From contig URGJ01000001.1 of assembly GCA_900547445.1 (NCBI GenBank), positions 149,207-213,206 of the forward strand: a stretch of DNA of 64,000 nt, written 5' to 3'. The stretch comes from an uncultured Oscillospiraceae bacterium (GTDB lineage: Bacteria; Bacillota; Clostridia; Oscillospirales; Acutalibacteraceae). Under the pieces are notes generated by a model. The model had not been told where the DNA came from. It saw nothing but the letters and a program-made list of their open reading frames with translations, and ran no database searches. Within the stretch, counting starts at the first letter, position 1; the number at the start of each line of letters is the position of its first letter. The translations under genes and the position numbers were made by a program. Positions 16,737 to 26,288 of this stretch are shown one piece after another.

Positions 16737-18650
16737 ATGCAGCTTAAAATTCAAAACGGCGCGGTCGAGCTTTCGGGCGAGCCGATTTTAAGCGCGGTCA
16801 ACATAGAGATTAACGATACGAGTAAAATCGCGGTGGTGGGACGCAACGGTTGCGGCAAAACTACCCTTTTAAAGCTTATTTCGGGTGAGTATACCCTAGC
16901 AAAAATGGACAGCGATGAAGACAGCTTTATTGCGGTTTCGGGAAAGCCTGTAATAGGAGTGCTGTCGCAGATGACCTTTGACGATGAGAGCGTTACGCTG
17001 ACAGATGAAATAAGAAAGGCATATTCGGATATAATCGGGCTTAAAGCAGAGCTTGATAATGCGCAGGAAAAAATGGAGCTCGAGCAGAGCGAGGAAAATA
17101 TAAAAAGCTATACCGCGCTTTTAGACCTTTTTACCAACCGCGGCGGCTTTTATTTTGAAAGGGAGTACGAAGCGGCAATAAAGCGCTTCGGCTTTACCGA
17201 CGAGCAGAAAAACCGCCCGCTTTCGGAATTTTCGGGCGGACAGCGCACCAAAATAGCCTTTTTAAAGTTGCTGCTTTCAAAGCCCGATATTCTTCTTCTG
17301 GACGAGCCGACAAACCACCTTGATATTGAGGCGGTAGAGTGGCTTGAGGAATATCTAAAGAACTATAAAAAAGCCTTTGTCGTGGTCTCGCACGACCGAA
17401 TGTTCCTTGATAATGTTGTGGATACGGTTTATGAGATTGAGTACGGAAAAACCCATAAATACTCGGGTAATTACACGCGGTTTACCGAGCTTAAAAGGGA
17501 AAGACGGGAACAGCAGGCAAAGGAGTATGATGCGCAGAAAAAGGAGATAGCAAGGCTTACGGAATTGGTGGAAAAATTTCGCTATAAGCCGACAAAGGCG
17601 GCGATGGCGCAGTCAAAGCTTAAACAGCTTGAAAGAATGAAGCCTGTCGAAGCGCCGCTTTCCTACGATATGCGTACCTTTCACGCCGATTTTGAGCCCG
17701 AGGACATAGGCGTAAAAGATGTCTTATCGGTAAAAGGTCTTGAAATAGGATATACCTCGGCTCTGTCGGTCATAGACCTTGATATGCGCAGGGGCGACAG
17801 GGTTGGTATTATCGGCGGCAACGGACTCGGAAAATCGACCTTTATTAAAACTCTTGTCGGAGCGGTAAAACCGCTTTCGGGCAAGTTTAATCTCGGCCCC
17901 AGGGTAAGTATCGGATATTTTGACCAGCAGATGGCGCTTTATTCAAGCTCGGACACGGTGCTTAACGATTTTTTAAAGTTTTTTCCCGCTATGACCGATT
18001 TTGAGGCGAGGAGCGCGTTGGGCGCCTTTCTCTTCAGCGGCGAGGACGTTTTTAAAACGGTGGATATGCTTTCAGGCGGGGAGCGGGTACGGCTTGCGCT
18101 CTGCAAAATTTTTAAGAAAAGACCGAATTTTTTAATCCTGGACGAGCCGACAAACCATATGGATATTGTCGGCAAGGAAACTCTGGAGGAAATGCTCTCC
18201 CGCTATTCGGGAACGGTGCTTTTCGTTTCCCACGACCGCTATTTCGTCCGCAAAATTTCAAACAGCCTTTTATCCTTTGAAGCAGGTAGCGTGAAATACT
18301 ACCCATACGGCTACGCGCAGTATCTTCAAAATAAAAAAACTCCGCCCGCCGAGCAAAGCAAAGCCGCACAGCCCATAAAGCAGAAAAAGACCTACACCAC
18401 CCCAGCAAAGGAACGCTCAAAATACGAGCGGGCTATTTCCAAGGCAGAGGAAAAAATATCACTTTTGGAAGAGCAAATCGGCGGGATAAAAGAGGAGCTG
18501 GCTTTTCCCGAAAACCAATCGGATTATATGAAGCTTTCCGAGCTTCAGTCGGAGATTGAGTCTCTTGAAACCGAGCTTGATACCGTTATGACCGAGTGGG
18601 AGCGGTTGAGCGGCGAATATGAGGAATTGATAAACAAACAAGAAATTTAA
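16737..18650 (+). CDS. ABC-F family ATP-binding protein
   Basis: A 637-residue soluble protein with two ABC ATPase domains and no membrane segment. Domain 1 has Walker A GRNGCGKTT (about 35-43), signature FSGGQ and Walker B LLLDEPTNHLD. Domain 2 has GGNGLGKST, LSGGERVRLALC and LILDEPTNHMD. The interdomain linker (about 245-300) is charged and helical, and the C-terminal 70 residues form a coiled coil (EKISLLEEQIGG...). This matches the Uup/YkpA/YdiF group, which acts on ribosomes; some ABC-F proteins give antibiotic resistance but nothing here marks it as such. The ATG at 16737 follows GGGAG. Confidence 0.92.
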   Translation: MQLKIQNGAVELSGEPILSAVNIEINDTSKIAVVGRNGCGKTTLLKLISGEYTLAKMDSDEDSFIAVSGKPVIGVLSQMTFDDESVTLTDEIRKAYSDIIGLKAELDNAQEKMELEQSEENIKSYTALLDLFTNRGGFYFEREYEAAIKRFGFTDEQKNRPLSEFSGGQRTKIAFLKLLLSKPDILLLDEPTNHLDIEAVEWLEEYLKNYKKAFVVVSHDRMFLDNVVDTVYEIEYGKTHKYSGNYTRFTELKRERREQQAKEYDAQKKEIARLTELVEKFRYKPTKAAMAQSKLKQLERMKPVEAPLSYDMRTFHADFEPEDIGVKDVLSVKGLEIGYTSALSVIDLDMRRGDRVGIIGGNGLGKSTFIKTLVGAVKPLSGKFNLGPRVSIGYFDQQMALYSSSDTVLNDFLKFFPAMTDFEARSALGAFLFSGEDVFKTVDMLSGGERVRLALCKIFKKRPNFLILDEPTNHMDIVGKETLEEMLSRYSGTVLFVSHDRYFVRKISNSLLSFEAGSVKYYPYGYAQYLQNKKTPPAEQSKAAQPIKQKKTYTTPAKERSKYERAISKAEEKISLLEEQIGGIKEELAFPENQSDYMKLSELQSEIESLETELDTVMTEWERLSGEYEELINKQEI

Positions 18651-18673
18651 AGTATAATGACAAATTATAGGAC

Positions 18674-18702
18674 TTGATTTTACCCTGCGGCAATGCTATA
18701 AT
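18674..18702 (+). promoter_or_regulatory. Extended -10 promoter of the glycosyltransferase gene
   Basis: TTGATT at 18674-18679 and TGCTATAAT with TATAAT at 18697-18702, spacer 17 bases. Confidence 0.75.
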
Positions 18703-18717
18703 CATTATAATTATCAA

Positions 18718-18739
18718 GGGACGATGTGGACATCGTCCC
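18718..18739. repeat. Perfect 10-bp inverted repeat in 5' leader
   Basis: GGGACGATGT and ACATCGTCCC separated by GG. It lies in the expected 5' UTR, 24 bases before the start codon chosen for the glycosyltransferase. There is no T run, so it is not a simple terminator. Confidence 0.7.
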
Positions 18740-18762
18740 CTATGTTTAAAAGGGGGTTTAAA

Positions 18763-20313
18763 ATGTTTTTAAATATAACGCCCGATATTGCAAGCGCTTT
18801 TACAACCGTGGGTGGCTGGTATCCTGCGCTTAAGGTTATATACGCCGCAATCGGTACGGTGTTTTCGGTTATGCTTGCCTACAAGGTCGTTTACCGTATA
18901 ATCGGGCTTTTTTTTACAAGGAAATTCAAGCCCTCCAAAAAACGGCATAAATACGCGATTGTTATCGCCGCGAGAAATGAAGAAAAGGTTATCGGAAACC
19001 TGCTTGACAGTATAGCGAAGCAGGACTATCCTAAGGAGCTTGTCACGGTTTTTGTAGTGGCGGACAACTGCACCGACAAAACCGCCGAGGTTGCAAGGAA
19101 GCACGGAGCAATATGCTACGAGCGGTTTGATAACGACCACAGAACAAAGGGCTTTGCGCTTCAGTTCCTTTTTGAAAGGATTGGTGAGGACTACGGCAGG
19201 GAAAGCTTTGAGGGCTACTTTGTATTTGACGCAGATAACCTATTAAAATCCGATTACATTTCCCGTATGAACGATTCCTTTGACGCGGGGGAGAAGCTTA
19301 TAACCTCCTACCGCAACACAAAGAATTTTGACGAATCCTGGGTCGCCTCGACATATGCTCTCCATTGGCTTCGGTCAATCCGTTTTAACCACCGCGCGCG
19401 GTCGGTTTTAAGGCTTGCTACGAATATTCAGGGAACGGGCTTTCTTTTTGCAAATGAGATTGTAAAGGACGGCTGGAAATACACATCCCTTACCGAGGAC
19501 AGGGCTCTCACCGCCGATGCGGTGGCTCAAGGGTATGCCATTACATACAACGACGCCGCCGAATTCTACGATGAACAGCCCACTAGCCTTAAAATAGCAC
19601 TAAGGCAGAGACTCCGATGGTCAAAGGGCCACCTGCTCGCCTTTGCCGAGACAGGACCGTATCTTTTTATTAACATATTTTTCGGCAAGCGGTTTTTAAA
19701 GACCCGTTGGAAAGATAACGAAAAGAAAAAAGGCAAAAGGAATTTTAAAGAGCTTTGCCTTGCGGCGGGCGAATCAATCCGCCACCGTTTCGCCTCCTAC
19801 GATACCTTAATGCAATTAATGCCCTTTTCGGTTATTAATATAATCCGCTGGCTTTTGGTCTCGGTTATCGCATACGGCTTTTACTGCGGTGTTCACGGCA
19901 TAGGCGGCGTGTATTTCTTCTCAAAAAGCACCTATTTGGGTCAGCTTCTGCATTTCCTTTTCCCCTTTGAAATTACGGTGAAATCAGGCGCGGGCGCGGT
20001 ATTTATCGGTATGCTTCTGCAAATATGGCTAAGGCTTTTATATCGCTTAGGTATGTATATTGAAAATATGTGGGCGGCGGTTTATCTGTTTATAGTCGAG
20101 CACAAGCGGATTAAGAAAATGCCGCTTTACAAAAAGGCGCTTTACACCTTAACCTGGCCTACCTTTGATATTATAGGAAGATACACCCAGTATGTCGCCC
20201 TCTTTAAAAAGGTCGACTGGAAACCGATACCCCACGAAAGCAAGGTCACAATTGATGATTTAAACGGCAAAACCGTAATCAAAGAAGAAAAAAGCAAAGC
20301 AGAAGTACCATAA
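18763..20313 (+). CDS. Family 2 glycosyltransferase, membrane-bound
   Basis: A 516-residue processive-type GT2 enzyme. After an N-terminal membrane helix (about 20-45), the GT-A domain shows VIAARNEEKVIGNLLDSI, VVADNCTDKT, the metal-binding FDADN, the acceptor-site TEDRAL and the QRLRW motif (ALRQRLRWSKGH) that marks synthase-like GT2 enzymes. C-terminal helices (about 330-460) complete the membrane part. This suggests extracellular polysaccharide or glycolipid synthesis; the sugar is unknown. The start at 18763 was preferred to the ATG at 18724 because AAGGGGG is 7 bases before it and the earlier ATG lies within the inverted repeat. Confidence 0.88.
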   Translation: MFLNITPDIASAFTTVGGWYPALKVIYAAIGTVFSVMLAYKVVYRIIGLFFTRKFKPSKKRHKYAIVIAARNEEKVIGNLLDSIAKQDYPKELVTVFVVADNCTDKTAEVARKHGAICYERFDNDHRTKGFALQFLFERIGEDYGRESFEGYFVFDADNLLKSDYISRMNDSFDAGEKLITSYRNTKNFDESWVASTYALHWLRSIRFNHRARSVLRLATNIQGTGFLFANEIVKDGWKYTSLTEDRALTADAVAQGYAITYNDAAEFYDEQPTSLKIALRQRLRWSKGHLLAFAETGPYLFINIFFGKRFLKTRWKDNEKKKGKRNFKELCLAAGESIRHRFASYDTLMQLMPFSVINIIRWLLVSVIAYGFYCGVHGIGGVYFFSKSTYLGQLLHFLFPFEITVKSGAGAVFIGMLLQIWLRLLYRLGMYIENMWAAVYLFIVEHKRIKKMPLYKKALYTLTWPTFDIIGRYTQYVALFKKVDWKPIPHESKVTIDDLNGKTVIKEEKSKAEVP

Positions 20314-20375
20314 CTGCTTTTACGTAAATAAATATGTAATCAACAAATTATAATATTACAAATTTGAAATCTATA

Positions 20376-20404
20376 TTGAAATTTAACATTGCCTATATTA
20401 TACT
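20376..20404 (+). promoter_or_regulatory. Promoter of the DUF3048 gene
   Basis: TTGAAA at 20376-20381 and TATACT at 20399-20404, spacer 17 bases, 30 bases before the start. Confidence 0.65.
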
Positions 20405-20434
20405 GTTATTATATCACTTTTTGGAGGAAGAATA

Positions 20435-21475
20435 ATGTCAAAAAAAATACTGCCTTTTCTGTTATGCTTAACCCTTTGTATGCTTATCGGCTGTTCCGAA
20501 AACAAGGAACGTTTAAGCGTTGAAACAGGCGAAGAACCGCAAAGCTCATTACCGTCCGAAACATTGCCTGTTTTATATAAAAATCCCCTAACCGGCGTAT
20601 CCGAGCTTACAGAGGATAAGGCGGACGACCGCCCTGTGGCAATTATGATTAACAACATAAGCACCGCTCAGCCCGTGCAAACTGGTCTTAATAAGGCGGA
20701 TATTATATATGAAACCGAGGTTGAAGGCGGAATAACCCGTCTTATGGCGGTTTACCAGAATGTTTCCGAAGTCGGAAGGATAGGTACAATACGTTCCGCA
20801 AGGTATCCTTACGTTGATTTGGCACTCGGTCACAACGCTATTTATCTGCATCACGGTCAGGACAATAAATATTGCGGCCCTCACCTTAAGGATATTGACG
20901 ATATAAATATTTCGGAAGGAAATTACGGCTTCCGTATAAAGAACGGTCTCGCCACGGAGCATACGCTTTACACCGAGGGAGGCAAGCTCTGGGACGGTCT
21001 CGTAAAGGACAAGGTTAAAACAGAACGCGGCAGCAGCGTTATGTGGGCAAACTTTACAGATGACGAGACTCCAATAGCTCTTGAAAATACAGCTTCATCG
21101 GTAAGTGTTCCGTTCTCTGCAAGCTATAAGACGGTTTTCAAATACGACTCCGCGACAGGCAAGTATACAAGATATTTCGGCAATACCCTGCGTAAGGATT
21201 ACAATACCGGAGATACTACTCAGGTAAAAAACGTTTTTGTGCTTCTTACTACAATTAAAAACTATTCCGACGGATACCACAGGCAGGTTTTGCTTGAATC
21301 AGGCGAGGGATATTATTGCACTAACGGTACATACACTCCTATAAAGTGGAGCAAAGGCGCCGCTAAAAACGGATTTAAATTTACAAAATCAGACGGCACT
21401 GAGCTTTTAGTCAGCGCGGGAAGCAGCTGGGTCTGCATAGCGAACAAAAACACCTCTACGCCTGTGTTTGAATAA
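20435..21475 (+). CDS. DUF3048 domain-containing lipoprotein (YerB-like)
   Basis: A 346-residue exported lipoprotein. The signal peptide ends in lipobox LIGC with the lipidated Cys at residue 20, followed by a Ser/Glu-rich linker. The DUF3048 N-domain starts near residue 50 with NPLTGVSELTEDKADDRPVAIMINN. Conserved segments include YETEVEGGITRLMAVY, GRIGTIRSARYPYVDLA and the C-domain VKNVFVLLTTIKNY. The biochemical role is unknown; the family is common in Bacillota and surface-located. It is monocistronic with promoter and terminator. GGAGGAAG (20421-20428) is the ribosome site. Confidence 0.9.
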   Translation: MSKKILPFLLCLTLCMLIGCSENKERLSVETGEEPQSSLPSETLPVLYKNPLTGVSELTEDKADDRPVAIMINNISTAQPVQTGLNKADIIYETEVEGGITRLMAVYQNVSEVGRIGTIRSARYPYVDLALGHNAIYLHHGQDNKYCGPHLKDIDDINISEGNYGFRIKNGLATEHTLYTEGGKLWDGLVKDKVKTERGSSVMWANFTDDETPIALENTASSVSVPFSASYKTVFKYDSATGKYTRYFGNTLRKDYNTGDTTQVKNVFVLLTTIKNYSDGYHRQVLLESGEGYYCTNGTYTPIKWSKGAAKNGFKFTKSDGTELLVSAGSSWVCIANKNTSTPVFE

Positions 21476-21503
21476 ACAGATAAATATTGCAAAAATGCAT
21501 ATA

Positions 21504-21540
21504 AAACAGCCAACCGATTTTTACTCGGTCGGCTGTTTTT
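21504..21540. terminator. Bidirectional terminator between DUF3048 and SGNH genes
   Basis: AAACAGCCAACCGA pairs with TCGGTCGGCTGTTT (one mismatch), with a 7-base loop and a T run to 21540. Confidence 0.9.
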
Positions 21541-21544
21541 CGTA

Positions 21545-22201
21545 TCAAAGTGATTCCAAGAATTTAGCGATTTTACACGCTAAAATTTTATGTCCCGCGT
21601 CATTGGGGTGAAGACCGTCGGGGATAAATTTTTGCTGTATAACCGAAACCTTCGGCTGCAATCCGCTTTCCTTATATAAATCAAGCAACGGAAGCGAATA
21701 ATACTCCGCGACCTCACGGATAATCTCAACATAAGTTTTTAAGGTTCCCACGTCCTGCGGCTTATTCCCATCGCCGCGAGGATTATCCTCGTTAAGTCTG
21801 TGGAGGGGAGTGATTACAACAATAGGACTGTCGGGGAATTTCTCCAAAAGCTCGGTATAAAGCGTGTGAAGCGCGCCGTAAAAAGTATCGGGCGTGCGGT
21901 CATTCATAGTTCCGAGCGGCGCGTCGCCGTGGCCGAAATCGTTTGTTCCGCCGAAAACTACAACTATATCAGCGTCCGCATCCATCTCTGATACTCTTGA
22001 ACAAAAATCCTTATCCCATTTCTCTTCGCACGACGGTGTATGCTGCCTTGCGACGCGAGTTCCGCCTATTCCGTAATTTTGACAAATAGCCTCATATTCC
22101 CGCTCAATCAGCATACAAAATGTGTTTTCAGGTGCGGATGTGCCGTGCCCCTCGGTAATGCTATCGCCTAAAAAGTTAATTTTTATGCCTTTAAGTTCCA
22201 T
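21545..22201 (-). CDS. SGNH/GDSL-family hydrolase
   Basis: A 218-residue cytosolic esterase-like protein with no signal peptide. SGNH blocks: LGDSITEGHG (nucleophile Ser, about residue 13), the oxyanion Gly in YGIGGTRVA, the Asn in GGTNDFGHG and the catalytic Asp-His in DGLHPNDAGH near the C-terminus. Substrates in this family range from acyl esters to acetylated sugars; none can be named here. The start ATG at 22201 was chosen over 22222 because AGGAG sits 8 bases before it. It is flanked by terminators on both sides, so it is expressed alone. Confidence 0.88.
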   Translation of the reverse strand: MELKGIKINFLGDSITEGHGTSAPENTFCMLIEREYEAICQNYGIGGTRVARQHTPSCEEKWDKDFCSRVSEMDADADIVVVFGGTNDFGHGDAPLGTMNDRTPDTFYGALHTLYTELLEKFPDSPIVVITPLHRLNEDNPRGDGNKPQDVGTLKTYVEIIREVAEYYSLPLLDLYKESGLQPKVSVIQQKFIPDGLHPNDAGHKILACKIAKFLESL

Positions 22202-22220
22202 AATTATTTCTCCTGATTGC

Positions 22221-22252
22221 AAAAAAGCCGACCGTTACCGATCGGCTTTTTT
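22221..22252. terminator. Terminator after tuf
   Basis: A6-GCCGA (22221-22231) and TCGGC-T6 (22242-22252). It ends the str operon on the minus strand; it also lies just before the SGNH gene start. Confidence 0.9.
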
Positions 22253-22264
22253 AATTTTGAAAAC

Positions 22265-23467
22265 TTAACCGTTAATCTTAGTAACAACGCCTGAACCAAC
22301 GGTACGTCCGCCCTCACGGATAGCGAAGCGGAGTCCTTCTTCAATAGCGATAGGAGTGATAAGTTCAACATCCATCTCTACGTTATCGCCCGGCATGCAC
22401 ATCTCGGTGCCTTCGGGAAGAGTGATAACGCCTGTAACATCGGTAGTTCTGAAGTAGAACTGCGGACGGTAGTTGTTGAAGAACGGAGTGTGACGGCCAC
22501 CCTCTTCTTTATTAAGAACGTAAACCTGACCGTGGAACTTGGTATGCGGATGAATTGAGCCGGGTTTGCAGAGAACCTGACCGCGCTCAACTTCTTCACG
22601 GCCTACGCCGCGGAGAAGCGCACCAACATTGTCGCCGGCCTCGCAGAAGTCGAGGGTCTTGCGGAACATTTCCATAGAGGTAACAACAGTTTTCTTGCGC
22701 TCTTCGGTAAGACCGATGATTTCAACTTCATCACCTGCATTGAGCTGTCCGCGCTCAACACGGCCTGTAACAACAGTACCGCGGCCCGAAATGGTCATAA
22801 CATCCTCGATCGGCATAAGGAAGGGGAGATCAGACTTACGGTCGGGAGTCGGGATATAGCTGTCAACAGCGTCCATAAGCTCTTTGATCGGAGCATACTC
22901 GGGAGCGTTAGGATCGGTAGAAGTGCACTCAAGAGCAACAAGAGCAGAGCCCTTGATGATCGGGGTGTCGTCGCCGGGGAACTCGTACTTGTCGAGTGTC
23001 TCACGGATTTCCATTTCAACAAGCTCTAAAAGCTCTTCATCGTCAACCTGGTCGCACTTGTTCATAAATACAACAATGTACGGAACGCCAACCTGACGGG
23101 CAAGGAGAAGGTGCTCCTTGGTCTGAGCCATCGGGCCGTCGGTAGCAGCGATAACGAGGATAGCGCCGTCCATCTGAGCAGCACCGGTGATCATGTTCTT
23201 AACATAGTCGGCATGTCCGGGGCAGTCAACGTGAGCATAGTGACGGTTATCGGTCTCATACTCAACGTGAGCGGTGTTGATTGTAATTCCGCGCTCTCTC
23301 TCTTCGGGAGCCTTATCGATGTTTGCGTAGTCCTCAAACTGAGCCTGACCCTTAAGAGAAAGGTACTTAGTGATAGCTGCGGTTAAGGTTGTCTTACCAT
23401 GGTCAACGTGACCGATGGTACCAATGTTTACATGGGGCTTATTACGTTCAAATTTTGCCTTTGCCAT
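22265..23467 (-). CDS. tuf: Elongation factor Tu
   Basis: A 400-residue translation GTPase that delivers aminoacyl-tRNA to the ribosome. P-loop GHVDHGKTT, switch I ERERGITINTAH, DCPGHADY, NKCD and SAL motifs are all present, followed by the two beta-barrel domains. It is the last gene of the str operon, with its own promoter in the gap after fusA. The ribosome site AAGGAGG lies just before the ATG. Confidence 0.99.
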   Translation of the reverse strand: MAKAKFERNKPHVNIGTIGHVDHGKTTLTAAITKYLSLKGQAQFEDYANIDKAPEERERGITINTAHVEYETDNRHYAHVDCPGHADYVKNMITGAAQMDGAILVIAATDGPMAQTKEHLLLARQVGVPYIVVFMNKCDQVDDEELLELVEMEIRETLDKYEFPGDDTPIIKGSALVALECTSTDPNAPEYAPIKELMDAVDSYIPTPDRKSDLPFLMPIEDVMTISGRGTVVTGRVERGQLNAGDEVEIIGLTEERKKTVVTSMEMFRKTLDFCEAGDNVGALLRGVGREEVERGQVLCKPGSIHPHTKFHGQVYVLNKEEGGRHTPFFNNYRPQFYFRTTDVTGVITLPEGTEMCMPGDNVEMDVELITPIAIEEGLRFAIREGGRTVGSGVVTKING

Positions 23468-23510
23468 TGTATATTTTCCTCCTTAAATTTCAATGAAGCA
23501 TTATAGCTAT

Positions 23511-23539
23511 AGTTTAACAAATTTTTATAAAAATTTCAA
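23511..23539 (-). promoter_or_regulatory. Internal promoter for tuf
   Basis: Minus strand TTGAAA (plus 23534-23539) and TAAACT (23511-23516), spacer 17 bases, in the 90-base gap between fusA and tuf. Confidence 0.6.
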
Positions 23540-23557
23540 GTATTATTTCAGTAAAAA

Positions 23558-25639
23558 TCAGTCTTTCTTTGCTCTGGCTGAAATAATTTTCTCAGAAATA
23601 CTCTTCGGAACCTCTTTGTAGCCGTCGGGTTCCATTACATACTGACCGCGGCCCTGTGTTTTAGAGCGCAGGTCTGTAGCGTAACCGAACATATCGCCGA
23701 GAGGTACGCGCGCGTTAATCTGCTTAACGCCGGACCTGTCCTCAAAGCCCTGAATCTCGCCGCGGCGGGAGTTAAGGTCTCCGATAACATCGCCCATATA
23801 TTCCTCAGGAACAATAACGGTAACCTTCATAATGGGCTCTAAAAGCACCGGATCCGCTAAGCGGCAGGCTTCCTTGAAAGCCATAGAACCGGCAATTTTA
23901 AATGCCATTTCGGAAGAGTCAACCTCGTGATAAGAGCCGTCGTAAAGGGTAACCTTTACGTCAACCACGGGGTAACCTGCAAGCACACCCGCCTGCAATG
24001 CGCCGCGAATACCTGTATCAACCGCAGGAATAAATTCCTTCGGAATAGTACCGCCCGTAACGGCGTTAATAAATTCATAGCCCTTACCTGACTCGTTCGG
24101 CTCAACGATAATCTTAACGTGACCGTACTGACCTGAACCGCCCGACTGACGCTTGTACTTGGTTTCGTGGTCGACCTTTTTGCGGATGCTTTCCTTGTAA
24201 GCAACCTGCGGAGCGCCGACGTTAGCCTCAACCTTGAATTCGCGAAGCAGTCTGTCAACGATAATTTCAAGGTGCAGCTCGCCCATTCCTGCAATAATTG
24301 TCTGGCCTGTTTCCTCATCGGTGTAGCACTTAAAGGTCGGGTCTTCCTCGGCTAATTTTGCAAGAGCAAGTCCCATCTTTTCCTGACCTGCCTTGGTCTT
24401 CGGCTCGATAGCAACGCGTATAACAGGCTCAGGGAAGTTCATAGATTCAAGTATAATAGGGTGCTTTTCATCGCACAGCGTATCGCCCGTTGTGGTGTTC
24501 TTAAGACCTACGGCGGCGGCAATGTCGCCCGAGTAGCAGGTTTCAATATCCTCGCGGTGATTTGCGTGCATCTGAAGAATACGTCCCATACGCTCCTTGT
24601 TCTGCTTAACCGAATTGTATACGCCCGAGCCCGCGTCAACGGTACCCGAGTATACGCGGAAGAAGCAGATTTTACCGACAAACGGGTCGGTAGCAATCTT
24701 AAATGCAAGAGCGGAGAAAGGCTCGGTATCGGAGGAATGTCTCTCCTCCTCCTCGCCTGTATCGGGGTTTACACCCTTAATAGCCTCAATATCGGTCGGG
24801 GCGGGCATATAGTCGACGATAGCGTCGAGAAGCGGCTGAACGCCCTTGTTCCTGTAAGAAGTACCGCAGGTAATCGGTACCATATTATTGGCTATTGTGG
24901 ATTGACGGATAATCTTCTTAATCTGCTCGACAGTAGGCTCTTCGCCCTCGAAGTATTTTTCCATCAATTCCTCGTCCTGCTCAACAACATGCTCGATAAG
25001 CTCGGTGCGATATTTGTTGGCAAGCTCAACCATATCCTCGGGGATAGGCTCGTGTCTTACGTCCTTTCCGAGATCGTCATAATAAATCTCGGCGTCCATA
25101 TTTACAAGGTCGATTATTCCTTTAAAGGTGTCCTCAGAGCCGATAGGCAGCTGAATCGGGACGCCGTTGCAGTTAAAACGCTCCTTGATCATATCAAGAA
25201 CGTGATAGAAATCCGCGCCCATAATATCCATCTTATTGATGTAAATCATTCTCGGTACGCGGTATTCGTCAGCCTGTCTCCAAACGGTTTCAGACTGCGG
25301 CTCGACGCCTCCCTTAGCGCAGAGAACGGTAACCGAGCCGTCCAGTACACGCAAGGAACGCTGAACCTCAACTGTGAAGTCAACGTGTCCGGGAGTGTCG
25401 ATAATATTGATACGATGGTCCTTCCAGAAGCAGGTGGTAGCGGCGGAGGTAATTGTAATACCTCTCTCCTGCTCCTGCTCCATCCAGTCCATAGTTGACG
25501 CGCCGTCGTGAGTTTCACCCATCTTACGGTTAATACCCGTATAGAAAAGGATACGCTCAGTGGTGGTAGTTTTACCTGCGTCAATATGTGCCATTATACC
25601 AATATTTCTTGTCATTTCAAGAGATACCTTTCTTGGCAT
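23558..25639 (-). CDS. fusA: Elongation factor G
   Basis: A 693-residue translocation GTPase. P-loop AHIDAGKTTT, ERGITITSAATT, DTPGHVDF and NKMD are visible, then domains II to V ending in the basic tail RAKKD. The start ATG at 25639 follows TTGGAGG; the in-frame ATG at 25651 overlaps that ribosome site and is rejected. It is the third gene of the str operon. Confidence 0.99.
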   Translation of the reverse strand: MPRKVSLEMTRNIGIMAHIDAGKTTTTERILFYTGINRKMGETHDGASTMDWMEQEQERGITITSAATTCFWKDHRINIIDTPGHVDFTVEVQRSLRVLDGSVTVLCAKGGVEPQSETVWRQADEYRVPRMIYINKMDIMGADFYHVLDMIKERFNCNGVPIQLPIGSEDTFKGIIDLVNMDAEIYYDDLGKDVRHEPIPEDMVELANKYRTELIEHVVEQDEELMEKYFEGEEPTVEQIKKIIRQSTIANNMVPITCGTSYRNKGVQPLLDAIVDYMPAPTDIEAIKGVNPDTGEEEERHSSDTEPFSALAFKIATDPFVGKICFFRVYSGTVDAGSGVYNSVKQNKERMGRILQMHANHREDIETCYSGDIAAAVGLKNTTTGDTLCDEKHPIILESMNFPEPVIRVAIEPKTKAGQEKMGLALAKLAEEDPTFKCYTDEETGQTIIAGMGELHLEIIVDRLLREFKVEANVGAPQVAYKESIRKKVDHETKYKRQSGGSGQYGHVKIIVEPNESGKGYEFINAVTGGTIPKEFIPAVDTGIRGALQAGVLAGYPVVDVKVTLYDGSYHEVDSSEMAFKIAGSMAFKEACRLADPVLLEPIMKVTVIVPEEYMGDVIGDLNSRRGEIQGFEDRSGVKQINARVPLGDMFGYATDLRSKTQGRGQYVMEPDGYKEVPKSISEKIISARAKKD

Positions 25640-25687
25640 ATTAACCTCCAATTCGCTATTTATGCGTCAGCAATAAATATAATCAAA

Positions 25688-26158
25688 CTACCATCTGTAA
25701 TGAGCAAACGCTCTGTTGGCCTCCGCCATCTTGTGAGTATCCTCACGCTTCTTGGCGGCGCCGCCCATTCCGTTGACGGCGTCCATAATTTCGCCTGCGA
25801 GACGTTCCTTCATTGTTCTTTCGGAACGTGCGCGGCTGTAGGTCGTCAGCCAACGAAGACCCAAGGTCTGTTTTCTTTCGGGACGAACCTCAAACGGTAC
25901 CTGATAGGTAGCGCCGCCCTTGCGGACAGCCTTAACCTCAAGCTGCGGCATAACATTTTCCATAGCCTGGTCAAATACCTCAAGCGGGTCCTTGCCCGTC
26001 TTTTCACTGATAATGTCGAAAGCACCATATACAATTCGCTGAGCAACACCCTTCTTACCGTCAAGCATAATATTGTTGATAAGGCGGGTAACCTTCTTGG
26101 AATTGTAAACCGGATCCGGCAGTACGTCGCGTTTTGCGACAAAACCTCTTCTTGGCAC
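25688..26158 (-). CDS. rpsG: 30S ribosomal protein S7
   Basis: A primary binder of the 16S rRNA 3' domain, 156 residues, the standard length. The start is GTG at 26158 (PRRGFVAKRDVLPD follows) after GAAGGAGGG; the ATG at 26176 is inside the leader. The C-terminal ANRAFAHYRW is conserved. Confidence 0.98.
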   Translation of the reverse strand: MPRRGFVAKRDVLPDPVYNSKKVTRLINNIMLDGKKGVAQRIVYGAFDIISEKTGKDPLEVFDQAMENVMPQLEVKAVRKGGATYQVPFEVRPERKQTLGLRWLTTYSRARSERTMKERLAGEIMDAVNGMGGAAKKREDTHKMAEANRAFAHYRW

Positions 26159-26288
26159 TTTACTTCCCTCCTTCATAGTAATGAATTCATTGGTACTCGA
26201 AGCTTTTTCCCCGTGTCACCAAGCAAAGGCGTTATTAATATATAAACGCCGCTGCCTGTATATGCAGCAGAGATAAAATTTCTTAAAA

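Noticed and set aside
24461..25498. A 345-codon plus-strand open frame opposite fusA
   Set aside because: It lies entirely antisense to EF-G, has no ribosome site and no recognisable protein pattern; it is a codon-bias shadow.
25508..26245. A 245-codon plus-strand open frame opposite rpsG and the fusA start
   Set aside because: Antisense to S7 and its leader; translation resembles no protein family.
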